Shown: positions 1 to 7,401 of the stretch, piece after piece
How positions within the stretch are numbered: position 1 is the stretch's first letter
How the letters are laid out: every line of letters begins with the position of its first letter
DNA from: Erythrobacter sp. SD-21
GTDB taxonomy: Bacteria > Pseudomonadota > Alphaproteobacteria > Sphingomonadales > Sphingomonadaceae
Direction of reading: 5' to 3'
Assembly (NCBI RefSeq): GCF_000181515.1
Contig: NZ_ABCG01000001.1
Span: 62,001 to 126,000 of the forward strand
Length of the DNA stretch: 64,000 nucleotides
Notes under the pieces: generated by a model
Seen by the model: only the letters and a program-made list of their open reading frames with translations
Told to the model about the DNA's origin: nothing
Databases searched by the model: none
Translations under genes and position numbers: made by a program

Positions 1-87
1 TCGATTTCGGATTTTCGGGTCAACCCCAAGGGTGCATTCGCCGCCGCGAGGAGCTTCACTCTGAGGGTGCGCTTCATCGTGGAGTAG
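1..87 (+). CDS. Possible C-terminal end of a gene entering from the left edge
   Basis: Frame 1 is open from the first base to a TAG at 85-87 (28 codons). The tail ends in alternating hydrophobic and polar residues (SFTLRVRFIVE), as in the last strand of an outer-membrane beta-barrel such as a TonB-dependent receptor. The piece is too short to identify and could be a chance open frame. From 88 to 287 I see no gene; it is the upstream region of the TIR gene. Confidence 0.25.
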   Translation, partial: SISDFRVNPKGAFAAARSFTLRVRFIVE

Positions 88-287
88 CGCTCAGGCACTG
101 ATCGAGCGCTATTGTCTGGTCCCTAGATACAGACATGTTGGCCTTAATCGGAGGAATAATTGCCAAGAGCAAGCTGTTGTGAATCCTGTCCTCGGCATGA
201 TGAATACAGATGCTTGCGCTTCGCTTTGTTGAAAGTTTCCCTACACCCGCTTAGCATCCTTCTCAGCCAATTGCCGGGGAGGCTTGC

Positions 288-2249
288 TTGGCCGAGATTT
301 TCATCTCCTATGCCCGTTCCACGGCCGACCAGGCCCAAGCGGCCGCGCGCGGTCTGCGCGAGGAGGGGTATGAAGTCTGGATCGATGATGCGCTGCCCGC
401 CCATCGCGAATTTTCTGTCGTCATCGAGGAAAAGCTTCAGGAAGTCGACGCGGTGCTCGTCGTCTGGTCGGAGGACGCCCGTCGTTCGCGCTGGGTGCTT
501 GCCGAGGCAGATCTTGCGCACGAGCAGGGAAAGCTAGTCCAGTTCAGCCTCGACGGTACGATCCCGCCGTTTCCCTTCAACCGGGTGCATTGCGAACAGG
601 GCATCGGCTGGTCGGGTGACATTACAGCAGCGCCGTGGCGAAAGATCGTGGCCAGCGTGGAAGAGCTTTCGGGCGGAGGTGACGATACGCTGGCCGGCAT
701 CGGTCCCGAATTCACACGGCCGACCTCGCGCGAACCGCTGCTGGCGGTCATGGCTTTCGACAATTTCAGCGCCGATGCCGAACTCGACTTCTTTTGCGAC
801 GGGATCTCGGAGGAAATCCAGCGCACCGTCGCGAGCGGCAGCAGCCTGAAGGTTGTCGCCCGTGCATCCAGCTTCCAGTTCCGCGGTTCGGCCAAGGACA
901 CGGCCCGCGTCGCCTCCGCGCTGGGGGCGACCCATCTGCTCGACGGATCGGTGCGTCGGGCGCAGAACCGGGTGCGGATCAGCGCCGAACTGGTCGAGTG
1001 CACCACGCGCAGCGCGATCTGGGCCGACCGCTTCGATGGCGATCTCGACGACGTCTTCGACTTGCAGGAACGGATCGCGGAGAAGGTGGCCGAAGCGCTG
1101 AAGGTTGCGCTCGTTCCTACGCGCAAGGAGGAGGCGCTCGATCCCGCTTCTTACGAGGCCTATATGCGCGCCCGCGGGATCATGGCGGAAGGCGATCCGC
1201 TTTTCGACGATGCCTACCGTGAATCGATCCCCTTGCTCGAGCGGGTGGTGGCCGCCGCGCCGAACTTCGCAGCCGCTTGGGAAAGCCTCGCCGAATGCCG
1301 GGCTTGGACACTGCGGTCGGGGCGCTACGACAAGGCCTATCACATCGGTCGCGACGGAGTGATCGACGCCGCCCGCACGGCGCTGCGGCTCGATCCGAAG
1401 AGCGGCGGGGCGTATGTGGCGCTCGCCATGCTGGAGCCTTGGGGGGCCTATTCGCAGCGCGAGGCGCTGCTGAGAAAAGCGCTTGAGGTTTCGCCGCGTG
1501 ATACGGCAGCGCTGACCGATATGAGCACTTTCTGCTGGAGCGTGGGCCGCTTTCGCGACGGGCTTCGCTATGCTGAGCGCGCCTGCGAACTCAACCCGCT
1601 GATGCCTTCGGCGCGGCTCAACGTGGCGCAGATGCGCGCCTATGTAGGCGATATCGACATCTGCGTGGCGATGCACGAACAACTCCACCGGCAATGGCCC
1701 GACAATCCCGGCATCCTGATTTCGCTCGTCAATACGGCGGGCACGCTGGGCTATTGGGATGCCTTCGACCGGGCCGTGCCCGATGTGGGGCAGCTCAACG
1801 AATGGCAAAGCCGCGACATGCGAGCCGCGCTTGCCTTTGCGCAGGCGGTCCGGACCAAGGACCCCGAACTGATCGAGCGGCGGATGACGCGTTATCGCGA
1901 GTATCTCGACAAGACCGGGCACCTGCCTTTGAACCTCGTGGTCTCGATCGGCGAGTTCGGTCTTGCCAACGAGGCGCTCGATATGGCGGAGAGGGCTTCC
2001 TACGATTTCGTGTTCAACCCCGACGGCGCGCGGCCTAGCGCCTATTTCCCCGGCACCATCATGGGGCCGTGGAGCAAGGTCCTGCAGCAGCCGCGCTTTG
2101 TCGACCTTTGCACCCGGCTGGGCATGTCGGAGTACTGGCAAAGCACGGGCAAATGGCCCGATTGCGAGGAATGGGTCGAGTATGATTTCCGCGCCGAGGT
2201 CGAGCGTTCGCTGGCCGAAGCTCAGCGCGAGAAAATACCCGCACCATAA
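288..2249 (+). CDS. TIR domain - TolB/FlgO-like domain - TPR protein
   Basis: 653 residues from a TTG start, chosen because GGGGAGG lies 5 bases upstream (276-282) and the TIR domain begins at residue 2 (AEIFISYAR). Residues 1-110 form a TIR domain with the usual S-x-W-x-x-x-E stretch (SRWVLAE, 67-73). Residues 150-275 match the TolB/FlgO-like domain found after CadC-type or cyclase domains (LLAVMAFDNFSADAELDFFCDG). From about 285 to 500 there are TPR-like helical repeats. No transmembrane segment or signal peptide is visible, so it is probably cytoplasmic. TIR domains act in protein-protein contact or as NAD+ hydrolases; which applies here cannot be read from sequence. It is likely a solitary signalling or stress protein. 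Its 3' end overlaps the convergent operon by 28 bases. Confidence 0.8.
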   Translation: MAEIFISYARSTADQAQAAARGLREEGYEVWIDDALPAHREFSVVIEEKLQEVDAVLVVWSEDARRSRWVLAEADLAHEQGKLVQFSLDGTIPPFPFNRVHCEQGIGWSGDITAAPWRKIVASVEELSGGGDDTLAGIGPEFTRPTSREPLLAVMAFDNFSADAELDFFCDGISEEIQRTVASGSSLKVVARASSFQFRGSAKDTARVASALGATHLLDGSVRRAQNRVRISAELVECTTRSAIWADRFDGDLDDVFDLQERIAEKVAEALKVALVPTRKEEALDPASYEAYMRARGIMAEGDPLFDDAYRESIPLLERVVAAAPNFAAAWESLAECRAWTLRSGRYDKAYHIGRDGVIDAARTALRLDPKSGGAYVALAMLEPWGAYSQREALLRKALEVSPRDTAALTDMSTFCWSVGRFRDGLRYAERACELNPLMPSARLNVAQMRAYVGDIDICVAMHEQLHRQWPDNPGILISLVNTAGTLGYWDAFDRAVPDVGQLNEWQSRDMRAALAFAQAVRTKDPELIERRMTRYREYLDKTGHLPLNLVVSIGEFGLANEALDMAERASYDFVFNPDGARPSAYFPGTIMGPWSKVLQQPRFVDLCTRLGMSEYWQSTGKWPDCEEWVEYDFRAEVERSLAEAQREKIPAP

Positions 2250-3373
2250 GTGTGCAAGGTCTCGAGCACTTCGAAGGTTGCATCGGATTCGAAGGCGACT
2301 GCGAACAGCACTTCCTTCTTCGTAATCGGCAGTTCCCAATCCGCGACCTTGCGATCATCGCCTCTCATCTTCGAAGCCAGTTTTGCGAAACCATGCTTTT
2401 CCAGCTTGTCGGTCGCGTCATTCGGATCGAGGCCGAAGAGGCGGGTGAACTGTTCCTTCATCGTGTCGGACCAGGCGAAGGCGAGATCCACGTCCCTGCC
2501 CTTGAAGAAACGTGGATTGCGAATCTGCGTGTGGGTGGCCTTGGAGGCGATGATCGCGCGGTAGGCCGCCTTGCGCATGTCGAAGGCGTCGCGGTACTGC
2601 TTCAGCGTGTCGATATGGACAGTGGCCGGATGGCTGGAAGGCGCGGTCGATTTTCCGGCGAGCGCGGGAAACGTCCCCATCCAGGTGCCGAGAAACGCGG
2701 GCGCTCCCTTGCGCTCCAAGAACGCGCTCAAATCCACCCTTTCGCTTGCTTGTCGAGACGTGGCCTCACCCGAGTCCATCACTTGCGCGAAATCGACCTC
2801 GTCGGTTCCTTGGCGAAGCTCGATATGCAGGACACCGACTAGGTGCGAACGAGAGCGTGGATTGAAGGTCTTGAACCCCTGTATGGCGACGTCGAGATGC
2901 AAATCGTCGGCTTCGGTTCCCTCTTCGAACCCGATCTCGGCCATTTGCTTTTCGCTGCCGATGATTTCGCGGCTTGCGAACATGACAGTCGAGTTGTCGT
3001 CGAAATAGAAGGGCTGAATCCAGACGAGATCGTGTTTTTCGCGCGCGAAGCCGTTTCCGGAATCCTTGTAGCGATGGGCGGGAAACTGCCAGAACAACTC
3101 GCGATGGGCGACCGTGTCCCAGCCGTCCCGGTCTTCGCCGCAGCACGCGAAATCGGGGTGGTCGGTGACCATCAGTATGCCGAAATTATGCTCCGACAGC
3201 GCTTCGTAGCGATAGGGGGACTTGTCGGGACCGGGGGCGTTGAAATGGCTGTCGAGATAATCCTGCATGCAACCGGGAGCGGCATCGATGACGAAGGCCC
3301 AATGGCGGCTGCCCGTTGTTTTCCACGAGGGGACGAGCGCCTGGTCGGAGAAAGAGTCGATGAAGTCGGTCAT
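2222..3373 (-). CDS. Acetoacetate-decarboxylase-fold protein, last gene of six-gene operon
   Basis: 383 residues from an ATG that overlaps the TGA of the preceding gene (ATGA at 3373-3370); a longer in-frame start at 3406 lies inside that gene and is less likely. I do not recognise a named family, but ASREIIGSEKQMAEI resembles the GRExxGxPKK segment carrying the Schiff-base lysine of acetoacetate decarboxylase, with one lysine in place of the pair. The neighbouring protein has the same signature. An N-terminal stretch with GWDTVAHRELFWQF and a conserved-looking YRYEALSEHNFGI adds no known motif. It probably works with its neighbour on a keto or enol substrate. Function otherwise unknown. Confidence 0.6.
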   Translation of the reverse strand: MTDFIDSFSDQALVPSWKTTGSRHWAFVIDAAPGCMQDYLDSHFNAPGPDKSPYRYEALSEHNFGILMVTDHPDFACCGEDRDGWDTVAHRELFWQFPAHRYKDSGNGFAREKHDLVWIQPFYFDDNSTVMFASREIIGSEKQMAEIGFEEGTEADDLHLDVAIQGFKTFNPRSRSHLVGVLHIELRQGTDEVDFAQVMDSGEATSRQASERVDLSAFLERKGAPAFLGTWMGTFPALAGKSTAPSSHPATVHIDTLKQYRDAFDMRKAAYRAIIASKATHTQIRNPRFFKGRDVDLAFAWSDTMKEQFTRLFGLDPNDATDKLEKHGFAKLASKMRGDDRKVADWELPITKKEVLFAVAFESDATFEVLETLHTYGAGIFSR

Positions 3374-4518
3374 CGCCTGAACAAGCCCTCTATCAGGCCC
3401 TTCCACGGGCGATACCAGGCGGCATCCAGATCGCTTCGGGCGGCGCGCGGAGCAATGCCGTCCCCGCCCTCGATCGGGAACTCGTGGATCACACGCATCT
3501 CGTCGTAATCGATGTCGGCGCAGAACCGGAACCCGGCCACAGGAGACGCGCTCATCTGATCGCCCAAGCCAAATCCTTCGACGTTTATCAGTGTGTCGAT
3601 GATGCTCTTGAAGCTGCCCGACGCGTTGAAGCTGATCGCGACATCCTGTTCGTTGTAGAATTCGAGTTGTTTCAGTTCGGAGAAATAGGACCGACAGGTC
3701 ACTAGCGCCTGGTAGACGGCGCGTTCGGGATTGGCCGCGTCGCGGTACTGCTTGAGTCCCACCGTACGCATGACCGTCGGTATGGTCCCGAGAGATGCGA
3801 AATTGATAAAGTTTGAGACTTTCGAAAGCGTTTCGAGGGTGGATGCGGCTTCCGGCGTGTCGAGCAGCGAATAGATCGATTTCCCGTCGGCGGACCCCAT
3901 GTTCGTGGGCATGGGCGGCTTGGTCTCAACGGTGACGAAGGTGTGTTTTTGCTGCACCTCGCCCGGCTTGCCGTGCATCCAGCCGGGAAGGCGGATCTCG
4001 CCCGAAAAGCTTCCCGGATCATCGCTTTCGCCAATGTCTATTTCGGCCAGAAGCTTGCTCAGTCCCAGCATCTCGCGCCCGCACACGCTCGACCAGGGCT
4101 CACTCACCACGATGACCGGGACAATCCATTCGACAGCCGCCTTCGTCATGGCGGTCAGCGGGTTGGTCCCGTAGCGAACCACGGGGATGGCCACGAAGGC
4201 TTCTTTCTGGCTGGTGATCCCGCGCTGGGGGTAGGGAACCTCGCCGAAATCGTAGATTTCGCGCGCCGAGCTGATCATCTCGGGATAGTCGAGAAACATC
4301 AATGTGGCATAAGGCCAGACGGAAAGCGGGCGGTAACGGAAGCCCCGTTCAGCGGCCGATCCGAGATTGAGATAGCGGTCGCAATATTTCTGGACCTTGG
4401 CGACATTCGCCTTCCAGATGAAAGTGTTCACCGCGACATTTGGGAAGTGATAGGGCGGCGGCACGTCCTGGCTGATCGCCGACTGGACATAGGGCACGAA
4501 GGTGCCTTCGGGCATCAT
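3370..4518 (-). CDS. Acetoacetate decarboxylase family protein
   Basis: About 382 residues; ATGATG at 4518-4513 offers two starts, both overlapping the stop of the upstream reductase gene, with AGGTGG as ribosome site just upstream. The segment CGREMLGLSKLLAEI is the acetoacetate-decarboxylase signature in which the first lysine (Schiff base in the decarboxylase) is kept and the second (which lowers its pKa) is replaced by leucine. Family members with this change are known to catalyse aldol or hydratase chemistry rather than decarboxylation, so decarboxylase activity should not be assumed. The protein is much longer than the classical enzyme (about 245 aa), with extra C-terminal sequence. Position in the operon points to a shared pathway with the polyprenyl synthase and FAD enzyme. 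Confidence 0.7.
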   Translation of the reverse strand: MMPEGTFVPYVQSAISQDVPPPYHFPNVAVNTFIWKANVAKVQKYCDRYLNLGSAAERGFRYRPLSVWPYATLMFLDYPEMISSAREIYDFGEVPYPQRGITSQKEAFVAIPVVRYGTNPLTAMTKAAVEWIVPVIVVSEPWSSVCGREMLGLSKLLAEIDIGESDDPGSFSGEIRLPGWMHGKPGEVQQKHTFVTVETKPPMPTNMGSADGKSIYSLLDTPEAASTLETLSKVSNFINFASLGTIPTVMRTVGLKQYRDAANPERAVYQALVTCRSYFSELKQLEFYNEQDVAISFNASGSFKSIIDTLINVEGFGLGDQMSASPVAGFRFCADIDYDEMRVIHEFPIEGGDGIAPRAARSDLDAAWYRPWKGLIEGLFRR

Positions 4519-5585
4519 TTCGCCACCTGCGCTTGGCTTGCTTCCTCGAACACGCCGGCTTCGGCATCGACCACGAAATTCGAGCCGAACGCGGTTGAAG
4601 GGGTCTGGAACCCCCCAGGCGCATCGCCCGCCACGATCCGGCGGATCGCCTCCCCGACGCATAGCACGCTGGAGGTGTAGCCATCGAGCGTATGGAGCGT
4701 GAGCCGCCGCACGCGCCGCCACTTGTCGAGCGCTTCGACCACCATGGCGAAACGGGCTTTCTCGCGCGCGGCCGGGGAAGGGGTGCGCGGCCAGGCGTTT
4801 GACAGGAGATCGCCGAACTGGCGCGCCTGCCGTTCGCCCGTCACGCGAATGCCGAGACCGGAGACGCGGTAGGCTGCGCGCTCATGCCAGTGCATCTCGG
4901 TATAGACCTCGATGTTTTTCACTTGGGTGGAGAAGGGCGCGGTCACGATATCGGCCCAGCTCATCGCCACGCACTCGCTGAGACCCGACCCGAAATCGAA
5001 GGATCGCTTGAGGCTGCCTGCGGGCACACGGTGGAGCCGGGCGTCGCGGCACACCATCGCGTCCGCATCGAGCAGGCGGGCCGCGGTAGAGACGCTGCCG
5101 CGCGAGATGACCTCGGCGCGCGAAATGCCGAGACACAAGCGGTCGGTATCGGGCCACAGCTCGACGGCGCGCTTGAGCAGGCAATCGGTCGCCGCAATGG
5201 TGAGGCCGATCCCGGGCATGATCATCACGCCGGCCTGCTTCGCTTCCTCGTCATGCAACAGGAGCTGCGGGAAAACCGGCCATTCCCCGCCGAGATCGAC
5301 GTAATGCGTGCCCAATTCGAGGCAGGCGCGCACAAGGTATCCTGCGGTTTCGTTGAACGGACCGGCCGCGTTGAGCACCACTGCCGAACGGGCCACATGG
5401 CTATTCACCGCCTCAGTGTCGGTGAGATCGAAGGCGACCCAGGGCAAGTCCAGCTGCCCGGCGAGTTCGGAGACCGCCTCCGGATTCCTCCCGGCCAGCA
5501 GCAGGTCGACCTCGCCGGTGAGGTGGTGCGCGACCTCCAGCCCGGTGACGCCGTTCGCGCCGTAGAGGAGGACCCTGCCGCTCAT
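4515..5585 (-). CDS. Saccharopine dehydrogenase-like NAD(P)-binding protein
   Basis: 356 residues. The N-terminus GRVLLYGANGVTGLEVAHHL is a Rossmann dinucleotide-binding loop (GxxGxxG), followed by a strand ending in AGR, typical of saccharopine-dehydrogenase-like and trans-acting enoyl reductases. NAAGPFNETAGYLVRACLE and THYVDLGGEW are the family's conserved second and third blocks. Such proteins reduce imines or enoyl intermediates with NAD(P)H, and some act in trans on lipid or polyketide intermediates. The start overlaps the polyprenyl synthase stop by four bases, and its stop overlaps the next gene, so all are co-translated. The substrate cannot be inferred; lysine metabolism is unlikely in this context. 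Confidence 0.8.
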   Translation of the reverse strand: MSGRVLLYGANGVTGLEVAHHLTGEVDLLLAGRNPEAVSELAGQLDLPWVAFDLTDTEAVNSHVARSAVVLNAAGPFNETAGYLVRACLELGTHYVDLGGEWPVFPQLLLHDEEAKQAGVMIMPGIGLTIAATDCLLKRAVELWPDTDRLCLGISRAEVISRGSVSTAARLLDADAMVCRDARLHRVPAGSLKRSFDFGSGLSECVAMSWADIVTAPFSTQVKNIEVYTEMHWHERAAYRVSGLGIRVTGERQARQFGDLLSNAWPRTPSPAAREKARFAMVVEALDKWRRVRRLTLHTLDGYTSSVLCVGEAIRRIVAGDAPGGFQTPSTAFGSNFVVDAEAGVFEEASQAQVAK

Positions 5586-6634
5586 GGCCGGTCGAAGACC
5601 CAGCTTGGCAGAACTTCGAGGAAAGCGAGTTCAGCGCTGTCGGAAAGTCCCGAATAGGCGGTCTTGAATTCGAGCATGGCCACGCCCGCCATGGCATCGG
5701 CCACCTGCCGCGCGTGGCGGATCGATCCGCGCTCGTTCATCAGCCGGGCAAGCCAGTCGATCTCGGCAGGATCGCGGTCTGCGCGGGGCTGGTCCATCAA
5801 GCGGTCGATCCGCGCCCTGTCCGCGTCTTCGCAGGCGTTGCGCACGTGGATCAGCATGAGAGTGCGCTTGCCCTCGTAAAGGTCGCCGTTGCGTTCCTTG
5901 CCGTAGCCCGGATTGTCGGTGAGATTGCGCAGATCGTCCTCGATCTGGAAGGCGAGGCCAAGGAAATGGCCGAAGCGCACTACGCGCGCCGGATCGATCC
6001 GTCCGCGTCCGCCCATCAGCACGCCGAGCTGCGCCGGCCAGATCATTCCCATCCAAGCCGTCTTCTTCAGGGCCATGCGCAAGTAATCGGCCTCGGTCAG
6101 CTCGGTCACGTTCCGGTCGCGCCAGCCGAGTTCGAGCGCCTGGCCTTCGGCTGTCTGGCGGGCCATTGCGATGGTCACCTCGATCACGCGCTGAGCGAGA
6201 TCGGCGCCGAGAGGCCGGATCGCATCGAGCAAGGGCTGGAAGGCGGTAAAGAGCAGCGCGTCGCCCGCGTTGATGGCCAGCGCCACGCCGTGCTGCGCAT
6301 GGAGCGTGGGCAGGCCGCGCCGCAAATCGCTTTCGTCCTGCACGTCATCATGGATCAGGAGCGCGTTGTGCAGCAATTCGACTGCCGCCGCGCAGCGCGC
6401 CGCCTGAGTGAGCTCGCCGCCGAAGATCAGCGCGTTGGCAATGCAGATACCGGGGCGCAGCATCTTGCCGCCACGCTTCGGATATTCGGCGAGCAAGGCG
6501 TCCAGATAAGGCGCGTCGTTACCGGACCGCAGGTAGTGGTCGAGATGAAGCCGCGTTTCCTTGCCGAACCGCACCAGCAGGTCCGCCGCGTCGCGGTGCG
6601 CCTGGTCGAAACCCCGATGCGTGTTCGCGTTCAT
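5582..6634 (-). CDS. Polyprenyl (isoprenyl) diphosphate synthase family protein
   Basis: 350 residues. GGKMLRPG (55-62) binds IPP, and the first aspartate-rich motif is HDDVQDESD (95-103), so allylic diphosphate binding looks intact. The second aspartate-rich motif is degenerate: FQIEDDLRN (229-237) where active enzymes have DDxxD. Charged residues for Mg2+ are reduced there, as in some non-canonical or regulatory prenyl synthases. The family condenses IPP onto an allylic primer to give farnesyl, geranylgeranyl or longer diphosphates. Chain length cannot be assigned safely. The operon also holds a carotene-desaturase-like FAD enzyme, which suggests an isoprenoid product. The start overlaps the upstream gene by four bases. 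Confidence 0.85.
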   Translation of the reverse strand: MNANTHRGFDQAHRDAADLLVRFGKETRLHLDHYLRSGNDAPYLDALLAEYPKRGGKMLRPGICIANALIFGGELTQAARCAAAVELLHNALLIHDDVQDESDLRRGLPTLHAQHGVALAINAGDALLFTAFQPLLDAIRPLGADLAQRVIEVTIAMARQTAEGQALELGWRDRNVTELTEADYLRMALKKTAWMGMIWPAQLGVLMGGRGRIDPARVVRFGHFLGLAFQIEDDLRNLTDNPGYGKERNGDLYEGKRTLMLIHVRNACEDADRARIDRLMDQPRADRDPAEIDWLARLMNERGSIRHARQVADAMAGVAMLEFKTAYSGLSDSAELAFLEVLPSWVFDRP

Positions 6635-7401
6635 GAGCCCTCCACCACCACCTCAACGGTCATGATGCCGAGCGGAATGTCCTGCCCCTTGGCCATGATG
6701 AGGCCGTTATAGACGCCGGGCGCCTGTCCTTTCGGCACCTTCACCGGCACGGACAGCGCGCCCGAAATGTCCATTTCGAACGGTTCGCACGTGAGGCCGG
6801 GGTCCGACGATCCCGCCTTCTGCAAGGTGAGCGGCATGAGATCGCCGGGTCGGGTAACCTTCTGCGGCTTTTTCATCTCGCTTGTGTGGGCGACAGCCAT
6901 TCCGCCACCGGTGAAATGAACCTCGAAGGGGATGAAATCCGGATTGTCCCGTGGCGGAGAGGTCGAGCGCTGGACCGGCTCGGGAGTGGTCTTGCGGAAC
7001 GGAGGAACCTTGGCCGCGACTTCGCCCGGCGGCGGCGGGGAGGCGGCGAGGTTGATCTGCGACACCATCTGCTCACACAGATCGAGCGTTGCCGTGCTCA
7101 GCTGGCGCGCGATGTCGATCGCCTTGAGCGAGACAGAGGCGATGTCGACCGGCATCGTCTTCATCGACAAATCGCCTTCGCTGAAGCGATCCGCCGCGGT
7201 GCGCGTCTGCCGCACTGCCTCGTCGAGCACGTCGTAACTGCTCTGCACCGCACGGGCGACCGCTTCGTCCATGCTCGCGGCGGCCTGTTCGGGAGAGCGG
7301 GCCGCCGACGCCCGCGCCCGTACGCCTTCGCCCGTGCGGATCGGGCGGGTGCGCCCCTCCTTGGGCCGTGTTTTGCGCTTGCCGGAATCAGGGGTGGTCA
7401 T
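6631..7401 (-). CDS. Phasin-like helical protein with C-terminal beta domain
   Basis: 256 residues from an ATG at 7401 that overlaps the end of the FAD enzyme gene by 14 bases. The N-terminal 40 residues are basic and low complexity. Residues about 40-125 are an amphipathic helical region with phasin-like character (AVQSSYDVLDEAVRQTRTAADRF, here shown in part: AVQSSYDVLDEAVRQT). A proline-rich linker follows. The last 90 residues look like a beta-sandwich ending in GVYNGLIMAKGQDIPLGIM. No enzyme motif is seen. It could bind a hydrophobic granule, membrane surface or intermediate for the pathway enzymes. I do not recognise a named family. Confidence 0.6.
   Translation of the reverse strand: MTTPDSGKRKTRPKEGRTRPIRTGEGVRARASAARSPEQAAASMDEAVARAVQSSYDVLDEAVRQTRTAADRFSEGDLSMKTMPVDIASVSLKAIDIARQLSTATLDLCEQMVSQINLAASPPPPGEVAAKVPPFRKTTPEPVQRSTSPPRDNPDFIPFEVHFTGGGMAVAHTSEMKKPQKVTRPGDLMPLTLQKAGSSDPGLTCEPFEMDISGALSVPVKVPKGQAPGVYNGLIMAKGQDIPLGIMTVEVVVEGS

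Noticed and set aside
534-2339. Open frame of about 600 codons on the minus strand
   Set aside because: It is the antisense frame of the TIR-TPR gene; GC-rich codon use keeps the opposite strand open. It has no recognisable motif.
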